Source of the DNA: DATATJ01 sp963789075
GTDB lineage: Bacteria; Acidobacteriota; Vicinamibacteria; Vicinamibacterales; CAVVIG01
Assembly: GCA_963789075.1 (NCBI GenBank)
Contig: CAWBJQ010000003.1
Location: 372,001 to 436,000, forward strand
Direction of reading: 5' to 3'
DNA length: 64,000 nt
The notes beneath the pieces are model-generated. The model made no database searches, was not told the DNA's origin, and saw nothing but the letters and a program-made list of their open reading frames with translations. Positions within the stretch are counted from its first letter, which is position 1; every line of letters begins with the position of its first letter. Of the stretch, positions 39,866 through 48,247 are shown one piece after another. A program made the translations under genes and the position numbers.

Positions 39866-41312
39866 CTACATCGATGGCGCAGGACCGAACACGTCGTCGA
39901 TCGTCAGCACCTTGATCGGCCCGAGATTCAGCGCGCGGATGCCGGGCTCGATCACTTTCAGGTCGCCGACGATCGACGACGGCGAAGCGGCTCGGGCTGG
40001 ATGTATTTCTTCGCGACGCGCTGCACGTCGGCGGCCGTGACCGCCTGGATGTTCTGCACGTAGGTCGCGAAATAATCGTCCGGCAGGTGATAGACGATCG
40101 CGTCCTCGAGCTGGCGCGAGATGTCGCCCGTCGTTTCGAAGCCGACAGGGAAGCGCAGCGCGACGTAGTTTTTCGCGCGCGCCAGTTCGTCGGCCGGCAC
40201 CGGCTGCAGGATCGCCGTTCAGCTCGTTGAAAAATTCCTTGAGCGCTTCGGATGTCTTGTCCGTCTGCACGCCGGCAGATGCGGTGAACGGCCCGGCCGA
40301 CGCGCGCATGTCGAAGCCCGAGCTCGCGCCGTACGTGTAGCCGTGCTTCTCGCGCAGATTCAGGTTCAGCCGCGACGAAAATGATCCGCCGAGCATCGTG
40401 TTCATCACCTGCAGCGGAAAGTAGTCGGGCGTCGAGCGCGGCGACGCCGATCCATCCGATCCGGATCTGCGACTGCGCGGCGCCCGGCTTGTCGACCAGA
40501 TAGATCTCCCGCGTCGTGCGCGCCGGGGCCGCCGGCAGCGCGGCCGTCGTCCGCTGCGCGGCCCCGGCTTTCCACGCGCCGAAGCTCGACTCGAGCAGCG
40601 GCATCACCTTGTCCGGCGTCGTGTCGCCGACGACGAGGAGCGCGGCGTTGGCGGGACGGAAGGCCGACCCGTAGAAGGCGCGCAGATCCTCGGGCGTCAT
40701 CGCGGCGATCGTCGCCGCGGTGCCGAGCGTCGCGGTGCCGTAGCGGTGCGTCGGGCCGTACAGCACGCGCGAGAAGGCGAGCGCGTCGATCGTCGGCGGA
40801 TCGTCGCGCGCCTGCAGCAGGCTCGTCAGCCGCTGCTGCCGCAGGCGATCGAGCTCGTCCTTCGGGAACGTCGGGCCGCAGCGCGACGTCGGCCATGATC
40901 GGCAGCGCGTCGCCGAGCCGCGCGACCGGCACGTGCAGGCGCACCCCGGAGCTGTCGATCGCGGCGGCCGCGCTCGAAATCGGCGCCGAGAAAGTCGATC
41001 GCGTCCGCGATCTCGAGCGCCGATCGCGATCCGGCGCCTTCCTCGAGCATGGCGCACGGCGAGGTTGGCGACGCCGAACTTGCCGGCCGGATCGTCCGCG
41101 CTCCCGCTGCAGCACCACCAGGTTCACCTGCACGACCGGCACTTTGTGCATCTCGACGATCCAGACCGGCAGGCCGTTGGAGAGCTGGCGCTTTTGAATC
41201 GCGGGCAGGTGCAGCGCCGGCGGCGGGCCCGACTTGCGGCGGGTGCGTGCGATCGGGCGCCTGCGCGGCAAGCCGTGGTCACGGCCAGCGCGCACGCGGC
41301 GGCCGCGATCAA
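39866..41312 (-). CDS. M16 peptidase homologue lacking the zinc motif (partner subunit)
   Basis: About 480 residues with a lipoprotein-like leader (AAACALAVTTAC). The M16 fold is visible in RQLSNGLPVWIVEMHKVPVV. At the position of HxxEH the reading is AVxMLEEGAG, so the zinc site is absent. Later segments include RVLYGPTHRYGTATLGT, FYGSAFRPANAALLVVGDTT and LGGSFSSRLNLNLREKHGYT, all standard M16B C-terminal features. Many single-base breaks occur (for example near 41215, 41075, 40970, 40880, 40430, 40210 and 39985). It follows the active M16 gene and probably forms a heterodimer with it, as in other bacterial M16B pairs. Confidence 0.75.
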
Positions 41313-41330
41313 GAGTCGTAAGAGATTTTT

Positions 41331-41352
41331 CCTCCGTGTCCTCCGTGGTGGA
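41331..41352. repeat. Half-copy of the CCTCCGTGTCCTCCGTGGTG repeat
   Basis: Right arm only of the dispersed hairpin, between the two M16 genes. No matching left arm is present nearby. Confidence 0.75.
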
Positions 41353-41364
41353 GAGTTCGTCCCT

Positions 41365-42710
41365 TCATGGCTTCGCCTTCGCCGGCACCACCGTCAACTC
41401 GACCCGTCGATCGTGCGGCAGAAACTGCGCCGCCGCGGCGCGGACGTCCGACGCCGACAGCGCGCGATACCGCGACAGATCTTCGTTGAACCAGTCCGGA
41501 TCGCCGGTCTCCGTGTAGTACGCGTTGAGCTGATCGGCCTTGCCGCCGAAGCCGCCGACGCGCTCCATCCGGTTGTAGAACGACGCCTCGATCTGGTTGA
41601 ACGAGCGCTCCAGCTCGTGCTGCGGACGGCGGCTCGCTCTGCAGCTTGGCGATCTCTTCGTCGATGACCTTCTGAGCTTCGTCGACCGTGTGGCCCGGCC
41701 GCGGCGTCGCTTCGATCAGGAAGAACGACGACAGCGCCTGCGAGTTCTGGCTCGCCGACACGCTCTGCGCGATCTGCATGTCGTAGACGAGCCGCTTGTA
41801 GAGCCGCGAGTTCTTGCCGCCGGCGAGCACGTCGGAGACGACGTCGAGCGCGGCGTCGGCCGGGTCGAAGTGCGGCGGCGTCAGCCACGCCAGGTACAGC
41901 CGCGGCAGCTGCACCTTGTCCGTCGATCGTCTTCTTCTGCGTCGTGGTGAGCGCGACGCCGGGAATCGTCATCGGTTCGACCGGCGCGCCCGGCTTCACG
42001 TCGCCGAACCACTTCTCGACCAGCGTCCGCGCCTGCGCCGAGTCGATGTCGCCCGCGACCACCAGGCTGGCGTTGCCCGGCGCGTAGTACTTCTTGAAAA
42101 ACGCCACCACGTCGTCGTAGCTCGCCGCCGTGAGGTCGGGCATGTAGCCGATCACCGGCCAGTGATACGGATGGCCCTCCGGGATAGAGCATTTCGCCGA
42201 GCGTGATGATCGGCCATGCCGTACGGCCGGTTCTCGTAGCTTTGGCGCCGCTCGTTCTTCACGACGTCGCGCTGCGCGTCCACGGTCTGCGGCGTCATCG
42301 TGTCGAGCAGATAGCCCATGCGATCCGATTCGAGGAAGAGCGCGAGCTCGAGCGCGTTGGACGGCACGTTGATGTAGTAGTTGGTGCGATCGTTCTCGGT
42401 CGAGCCGTTGTTGTCGCCGCCGGCGGCTTCGAGCCACTCGTCGAATTCGCCCGGCTTGACGTGGCCCGAGCCCATGAACATCAGGTGCTCGAACAGGTGC
42501 GCGAAGCCGGTGCGGCCCGGGCGCTCGCGCGCCGAGCCGACGTGATACCACACGTTCACGGTCACGATCGGCACGCTGTGATCCTCGTGAAGGATCACGT
42601 GCAGGCCGTTGGGCAGCGTGAACTGCGTGTAGCTGAACTCGATCTTCGGCGCCTGCGCGAAGGCCGGCGTGGCGAGCAGCAAGGGCGAGGAGCAGGGCGG
42701 CGCGCTTCAT
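41365..42710 (-). CDS. M16 family zinc metallopeptidase
   Basis: About 448 residues with a signal peptide ending in ATPAFAQ. The inverted zinc motif HLFEH is in RTGFAHLFEHLMFMGSGHV, and the downstream glutamate lies in the DVVKNERRQSYENRPYG region. Later segments YPEGHPYHWPVIGYMPDL and DVVSDVLAGGKNSRLYKRL are typical of bacterial M16B proteins. Frame breaks occur near 42690, 42185, 41920, 41635 and 41610. It should digest peptides in the periplasm together with the inactive homologue downstream. Confidence 0.82.
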
Positions 42711-42770
42711 GGACCGATTCTAACTCCGCGCGCATAGTCCGCTGTGTGGTACCTGTGCGATCCAACCCTT

Positions 42771-42797
42771 TGTGTCGTTGTGTCCTCCGTGGTGAAA
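42771..42797. repeat. Half-copy of the GTGTCCTCCGTGGTGAAA repeat
   Basis: Right arm only of the dispersed hairpin, in the gap between the divergent M16 and purE genes, 8 bases before the purE start. Confidence 0.72.
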
Positions 42798-42804
42798 TAG
42801 GCGC

Positions 42805-43297
42805 ATGACTGAACGCCTGCCGCTCGTCGGCGTGATCATGGGCAGCAAGTCCGACTGGGACACGATGCGCCACGCCGCCGACATCCTGCGCAGTTCGGCG
42901 TGCCGCACGAGTGCCGCGTCGTGTCGGCGCATCGGACGCCGGCCGATGATGGCCGAGTACGCCGTCGGCGCGCGACGGCCCGCGGCCTCGAGGTGATCAT
43001 CGCCGGCGCGGGCGGCGCGGCGCATCTGCCCGGGCATGGTCGCCGCGCACACGGTCGCTGCCGGTGATCGGCGTGCCGGTGCAGAGTGCCGCGCTCAACG
43101 GCCTCGACTCGCTGCTGTCGATCGTGCAGATGCCGAAGGGTGTGCCGGTGGCCACGGTCGCCATCGGCGCGTCCGGCGCCGCCAACGCCGGGCTGCTCGC
43201 GGTCGCGATTCTCGCAAATTCCCGACCGGACCTCCGCGCAAAGCTGCAGGCGTATCGTGAGGAGATGGCCGCCGAGATCCGCAGTCAGTCACTCTGA
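42805..43297 (+). CDS. purE: N5-carboxyaminoimidazole ribonucleotide mutase
   Basis: Purine biosynthesis enzyme that converts N5-CAIR to CAIR, acting after PurK. About 163 residues. The N-terminus carries VGVIMGSKSDWDTMRHAADI, the class I PurE signature. After frame breaks the segments VPHE.RVVSAHRTP, EVIIAGAGGAAHLPGMVAAH and VIGVPVQSAALNGLDSLLSI follow, all highly conserved. Breaks lie near 42895, 42935, 42980 and 43060. The gene stop is 2 bases before the purK GTG, so the pair is an operon. With essential conserved motifs present on both sides of every break, the breaks are most likely sequence errors. Confidence 0.88.
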
Positions 43298-43299
43298 CC

Positions 43300-44430
43300 G
43301 TGGCCCTTCAAATCTTTCCAGGCGCCACGATTGGCGTACTCGGCGGCGGCCAGCTCGGGCGCATGTTCGCGATGTCGGCCCGCCGGCTCGGCTACCGCGT
43401 GCACACGTTGTCGCCTGAGCACGACACGCCCACCGGGCAGATCGCCGACGTGGAAATCCACGCGCCGTACGACGACCTCGACGCGGTGCGCGCATTTGCG
43501 AAGGGCGTCGACGTCGTGACGTTCGAGTTCGAGAATGTGCCGGCCGCGGCCGCGGCCGCAGCGGAGCAGCACGCGATTGTCCGGCCGAACGGCCACGCGC
43601 TGTTCATCGCGCAGCATCGGCTGCGTGAAAAGACCTTTCTCGCGTCGCTCGGGCTGCCGGTGGCGCCGTTCGCGCCAGTGCGAAGCGCCGGCGAGCTGGC
43701 GACCGCGATCGACATCGTCGGCTGTCCGTCGATCCTGAAGACCGCGGCGTTCGGCTACGACGGGAAGGGTCAGATCGCGATCGCGCAGGCGAGCGAGGCG
43801 GACGCCGCGTGGAGCGCGCTCGGGCGGCAGGAGGCGATCCTCGAGGCGTTCGTCGATCTCGATCGCGAGGTCTCGGTGATCGGCGCGCGCGGCGTGAACC
43901 ACGCGTGGTCGCATTTCGATCCGATCGAGAACACGCACCGCCACCATATTCTCGACGTCTCGATGGCACCGGCATCGATCCCGCCCGACCTCGCCGCGCA
44001 GGCCGTCGAAGCCACGCGCGCCGTGATGGAGGCGCTCGATTTCATCGGTCTGCTGTGCATCGAATTCTTCGTGACGCGTGCCGGCGTGCTGCTGGTCAAC
44101 GAGCTGGCGCCTCGTCCGCACAACTCCGGACACCTGACGTTCGATGCCTGCCGCACGAGTCAGTTCGAGCAGCAGCTGCGCGCGGTCTGCGGTCTGCCGC
44201 TCGGCGCGTCGGATCTGCTTCAGCCCGCCGCGATGGCGAATCTCTTGGGGGACGTCTGGGCGCACGGCACGCCGGACTGGGCGGCGGCGCTCTCGATGCC
44301 CATGGTGAAGCTCCATCTTTATGGGAAGGCGACGCCTCGACCGGGCCGAAAAATGGGCCACCTCACCGCGTTGGCGTCGAGTGCCGAGGAAGCCAGACAC
44401 CTTGTCGTCGCGGCGCGGGAATTGCTTTGA
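43300..44430 (+). CDS. purK: N5-carboxyaminoimidazole ribonucleotide synthase
   Basis: ATP-grasp enzyme of 376 residues that makes N5-CAIR from AIR, bicarbonate and ATP. The opening GATIGVLGGGQLGRMFAMSA, DVVTFEFENVP, ILKTAAFGYDGKGQ and VNELAPRPHNSGHLTFDAC are diagnostic of PurK. The frame is intact. GTG 43300 follows the purE stop directly. Confidence 0.94.
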   Translation: MALQIFPGATIGVLGGGQLGRMFAMSARRLGYRVHTLSPEHDTPTGQIADVEIHAPYDDLDAVRAFAKGVDVVTFEFENVPAAAAAAAEQHAIVRPNGHALFIAQHRLREKTFLASLGLPVAPFAPVRSAGELATAIDIVGCPSILKTAAFGYDGKGQIAIAQASEADAAWSALGRQEAILEAFVDLDREVSVIGARGVNHAWSHFDPIENTHRHHILDVSMAPASIPPDLAAQAVEATRAVMEALDFIGLLCIEFFVTRAGVLLVNELAPRPHNSGHLTFDACRTSQFEQQLRAVCGLPLGASDLLQPAAMANLLGDVWAHGTPDWAAALSMPMVKLHLYGKATPRPGRKMGHLTALASSAEEARHLVVAARELL

Positions 44431-44438
44431 TGTGACGC

Positions 44439-45170
44439 ATGCACCGCGGGCTCATCCGCAGCCTGCTCCTCGTTGTGGTGGCCCTCCTCGCCATCGGGCA
44501 CACGCACGCTGCCGCCGTGAGTGACGTTTGCACACACGGGTGTCCGGTCCTCGAACGGTTCCTTGCCTTGGACGATCCGTCGCCGACTGAATACCGTGCT
44601 CTGCGGCACCTCGACGCCCGCAGCGATCGGCTCGACTCGTCGGCCTGGATGGACGTCTGGACCGAGGCCGACGACGCCAACGGCTTTCGATATCGCATCG
44701 CCGCAGAAGGCGGCTCCGAGTCCATTCGCACTCGTGTTTTTCGCGCGACCCTCGAGACGGAGCGGACGCTGTGGGCGTCGGGCGATCCCGATCGCGCCGC
44801 GCTCACGCCCGCCAATTATGTGTTCGAGGATCGCGGCGCCGAGGATGGCCTCGCGGCGTTGACCGTCAAACCGAAACGCAAGGACATGCTGCTGGTGGAC
44901 GGATCGATTTTTCTGCGGCCCGTCGACGGCGATCTCGTGCGGGTCGAAGGGCGGCTCGCGAAACCGCCGTCGTTCTGGACGCGCCGTGTCGAGATCGTCC
45001 GCCGGTACGAGCGCCTTAACGGTGTCCGTATGCCGGTCGCCCTCGACGGCGTCGCGAGCGTGCTCATCGCCGGTCGATCGACGTTCCGCATGACCTACGA
45101 GTACGAGTCGGTCAACCGCCAGCATGTTGGCACCCCCCAGGTTCGCGCCGGATCGCTTCCTCTGCCGTGA
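44439..45170 (+). CDS. Secreted protein of unknown function, tandem paralogue 1
   Basis: A 243-residue exported protein (signal peptide about residues 1-25, ending HTHAAAV) starting 8 bases after purK. The mature part contains EYRALRHLDARS, AWMDVWTEADDANGFRYRIA, RKDMLLVDGSIFLRPVDGDL, EGRLAKPPSFWTRRVEIVRR and STFRMTYEYESVN. The regular beta-strand pattern and the 'deeper than colour' run of conserved WTRRV...YxRLNGVRMPV suggest a lipoprotein-carrier-like (LolA/RseB-type) fold, which is a guess from pattern only. A close paralogue follows. No catalytic motif is seen. Confidence 0.72.
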   Translation: MHRGLIRSLLLVVVALLAIGHTHAAAVSDVCTHGCPVLERFLALDDPSPTEYRALRHLDARSDRLDSSAWMDVWTEADDANGFRYRIAAEGGSESIRTRVFRATLETERTLWASGDPDRAALTPANYVFEDRGAEDGLAALTVKPKRKDMLLVDGSIFLRPVDGDLVRVEGRLAKPPSFWTRRVEIVRRYERLNGVRMPVALDGVASVLIAGRSTFRMTYEYESVNRQHVGTPQVRAGSLPLP

Positions 45171-45920
45171 CAATTGGCCCTGGGACTTCGGCTACCATCC
45201 GCTGACGCACCCAAATCGTCGCCGTTCCCTAGCTGTCCTTACGATTACTGTGCTGTTTGCGCTGCCGTTGGCCGCGCACCGCGCACCCGCCGGCTCTCTG
45301 ATCATCGATCGCGTCGTCGCGCGTAACGACCCCCCGCCCAGCAGTACCGCGCGCTGCGTCGTTTCGAAGCGCAGAGCATCAAGCTCGGCGCCGCCGCGTG
45401 GATGGACGCCTGGACCGACGTCGATCCGACTGGGGGCTTCCGGTATCAGATCGTCGGCGAGGGCGGCTCCGGCTACATTCGCTCGCACGTGTTGAAGCCG
45501 TGGCTCGAGAGCGAGAAAAAGATGTGGGCCGCGGGCGAGCCCGAGCGCGCCAGTCTCACGTTCGACAACTACACGTTCGACGATCGCGGGCTGACGGCCG
45601 ACGGCCTGGACTGCCTCGGCGTGAAGTCGCGGCGCAAGGACCTGCTGCTGGTGGACGGATCGATCTACGTCAACGCGAGCGACGGCGATCTCGTGCGGAT
45701 CGAAGGGCGGCTCTCGAAGACGCCGTCGTTCTGGACGCGGCGCGTCGAAGTGGTGCGCCACTATCAGCGCATCAACGGCGTGCGCGTGCCGGTCGCGATC
45801 GAGTCGGTCGCGCAGGTGCTGATCGCCGGCCGCTCGACCTTCTCGATGACCTACGAGTACGAAACGATCAACCGGCAGCGCGTCGGAGATCCGAAAACGC
45901 GCAGCATCGCCGGCCGCTGA
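45124..45920 (+). CDS. Secreted protein of unknown function, tandem paralogue 2
   Basis: Paralogue of the previous gene, with the same order of motifs: QYRALRRFEAQS, AWMDAWTDVDPTGGFRYQIV, RKDLLLVDGSIYVNASDGDL, EGRLSKTPSFWTRRVEVVRH and STFSMTYEYETIN. One frame break occurs in the C-rich tract near 45330 (ACCCCCCGCCC). The start is uncertain: the frame is open from ATG 45124, but the signal peptide (RRRSLAVLTITVLFALPL) begins about 30 codons later with no clear start codon, so a further error may hide it. Confidence 0.65.
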
Positions 45921-45935
45921 CGCGCGCTTCAGTTG

Positions 45936-45980
45936 CTAAACCGCGAAGCACACGAAGGCACGAAGACGGTTGGTGGGAAG
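45936..45980. repeat. GCGAAGCACACGAAGGCACGAAG repeat remnant
   Basis: Single arm of the dispersed CACGAAGG family (CTAAACCGCGAAGCACACGA then AGGCACGAAGACGG) after the second paralogue. No clear right arm. Confidence 0.6.
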
Positions 45981-46025
45981 CGTTTCGAATGCGCCAGACG
46001 CGAGGATAGAAGACGGCCGTACGCG

Positions 46026-46202
46026 CTATCGCTCTCGCGCGTCCATCAGCCGCAGCGCAATCGCGAACAACAGAAATCCCACCGCCCCCCGCCAGTAGCC
46101 GACCGGCGGCAGCAGAAATTCCTGGTGCGTGAACGCGGTGGCGGTACCCACGCCGAACGCCACCGCAGCCACGGCGATGAGAAGCCAGCAGAGGTTTCGC
46201 AT
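46026..46202 (-). CDS. 58-residue two-helix membrane protein
   Basis: ATG 46202 to TAG 46026. It encodes MRNLCWLLIAVAAVAFGVGT, a short loop with HQEFLLPPVGYWRGA, a second helix VGFLLFAIALRLM and a charged end DARER. The two balanced helices and the basic/charged ends support a real gene. No family assigned. Confidence 0.6.
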   Translation of the reverse strand: MRNLCWLLIAVAAVAFGVGTATAFTHQEFLLPPVGYWRGAVGFLLFAIALRLMDARER

Positions 46203-46246
46203 CGACAGAGGCTACGGCGCGGCGCGTCTGGACGCAAGAGCCGTTA

Positions 46247-46658
46247 TCAGCAGTAGGCCGGACCCCCGGTGCACGGCGGCTGTCGGGCACAGCCTGATTG
46301 ATGCGCCGACCATCCAGGGATGATTCGCGCAATGGAAATTGACGCCTGCCTTGACGGTCATCGTCGGACTCGTCTGTCCGGGCGCAATATTTCCGAGATC
46401 CGCCGACCCGTCGTCCATCACGATATGGTGCGTGTTCGCCGGGTCGTTGTTCTTGAACGCGACGGTGTTGCCGTTCGACGCTGGCACCGGATTCGGGTTG
46501 AATGACGCGGCGCCGACCGCCGACGTGATAGTGACGGTCACCGTCGGAGTGGTGGTGCCGGTCGAGGGCGCTGCCGGCGAGGAGCTGCTGCCGCAGCTCC
46601 ACATCAGTAGCGCGCCGCCGAGAGCGAAAGCCGTTCCAGAAAGTAGTGACGACCGCAT
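46247..46658 (-). CDS. Cupredoxin (plastocyanin-like) lipoprotein
   Basis: A small blue-copper-type protein of about 137 residues. The start ATG has a GGAGGA site. The leader ends with the lipobox-like LMWSC followed by a Ser/Pro/Thr-rich linker. The copper ligands are in place: first His in NTHHIVMDD, then Cys, His and Met in NFHCANHPWM. One frame break just after WMVGA leads to a cysteine-bearing tail CARQPPCTGGPAYC and TGA at 46247. The length to that stop differs from a multiple of three by one, as expected for one inserted base. It probably shuttles electrons in the periplasm. An AT-rich stretch at 46715-46740 with TATAAAT on this strand may be its promoter. Confidence 0.8.
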
Positions 46659-46835
46659 ACTGTCTTCCTCCAGGTGAGTTACGGATGCGCTCGGTGACAG
46701 CAAGCGGAATACCAGCGATAAGTCCTTTATTTATAGTCAGTTAGCGATCTTGATGCTTACCGCCGGCGTAACCGCTTACGCGGCACGTGCGGGTCTGCGT
46801 GCCGCGGACCGGCAGGACTGAAGTCCGCGCCACGA

Positions 46836-48084
46836 TTATGCGTGTGCGGCGACGTGGGCGATCGTCTTCTCGACCAGTCGCAGGTACGCGCGGATGGTCG
46901 TCTCGCAGCTGCGGCTCCGGCGTGTCCTCTTCCTTGCAGTGCGACAGGCCGTTCGACGACACGGCGAACATCATGACGACCGGCATGTGCGGCACCATCT
47001 CGGCGGCGTCGTGCAGCGGCCCCGACGGCAGCCGCGGCGCGTCGCCGGTCTCCTCGCGCACCGCTTCCTCGCACAGTCGCAGCAGCGCCGGATCGAACGG
47101 ACGCGGCTCGATTCGCCACAAGTCGCGTCCATTCGACGGTCACGTTGTTCTCGCGCGCGGCCGCTCCGACGCCTCGTGCGCGTCGCGCAGCATCGCGGCG
47201 AGCACGTCGGCGTCGAGCGCGCGCTGATCGAGCGAGATCTCGCACACGCCCGGCACCGCCGTCACGATCTTCGGCTCGACGTTCACGACGCCGACCGTGC
47301 AGACGACGCCGCGCGCCCGGCTTCGAATGGCGCGGCGCGATCGCGCGGCACTCGAGCGCCGTCTGCGCGGCGGCGAGAAACGCGTCGCGCCGCATCGGAA
47401 TCGGCGTCGACCCGGAGTGCGCCGCCTGACCGGTGAACCGGATCATGTGGCGCTCGACGCCGAACGTGCCGAGCACGACGCCGGTCGGCTTGTTCATCGA
47501 CTCGAGCACCGGCCCCTGCTCGATGTGCAGCTCGAGATAGGCGCCGCGCGTCGATCGTCTTCAGCTCGCGGTGCGCGTCGAGCATGCGGTCGAGCGACGA
47601 CGCCGTTCTCGGCGAGCGCGTCCACGAGCCGCGTGCCCTGGCGATCCTTCAGCTCGCGCACGTCGTCGATCTTCAGGCTGCCGGCGGCGGCGGACGATCC
47701 GAGCAGGCTGCGTCCGAAGCGCGCGCCTTCTTCGTCGGCCCAGTCGACGAGCTTCAGCGTGACCGGCGGCTTCGTCGCCGGCGTGCATCCGCAGCGCCTC
47801 GAGCGCCGCCATCACGCCGAGGCAGCCGTCGAGCCATCCGCCGTTCGGCACCGAGTCGAGATGGCTGCCGACGATCACGGTTTTCGGCGAGGCGCCCGGC
47901 AGCGTCACCCAGTTGTTGCCGGCCGAGTCGGTCTCCACGCGCAGGCCGAGCTCGGCGACCTTGCCCTTGAACCAGGCGCGCGCGTCGCGCCACACCGGAC
48001 CCCACGCGAGGCGCTGCGCGCCGTCGGCGTGGCGGTGCGGGCGGCGAGCTCGCGCAGGTCCGCGATCACTCGTTGTGCGTTCAT
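46836..48084 (-). CDS. M20-family hydantoinase/carbamoylase amidohydrolase
   Basis: About 416 residues, the normal size of N-carbamoyl-L-amino-acid hydrolases and allantoate amidohydrolases. It starts NAQRVIADLRELA. Segments collected from several frames include AGNNWVTLPGASPKTVIVGS then HLDSVPNGGWLDGCLGVMAA (metal His and Asp), VDWADEEGARFGRSLLGSSA (catalytic Glu), ELHIEQGPVLE and RFTGQAAHSGSTPIPMRRDA. It ends IRAYLRLVEKTIAHVAAHA. At least seven single-base breaks occur (for example near 48035, 47790, 47600, 47550, 47330, 47140 and 46905). Presumably cytoplasmic; it removes N-carbamoyl groups in amino acid or purine catabolism. Confidence 0.8.
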
Positions 48085-48247
48085 CTTGGATTTCTGCTCC
48101 TGATTCAGGATATCTCTACAGTGTGCGGTCGTGCATATGGCCCCGCCCGCGCGCCAGCTCTGCGACAACGACAGGCGGTAGTTGTACAATCGGCGCGCTT
48201 TCTTCGTGCACCTTGCCCAACGGTTCGCCCTAATTCAGAGGAACACC

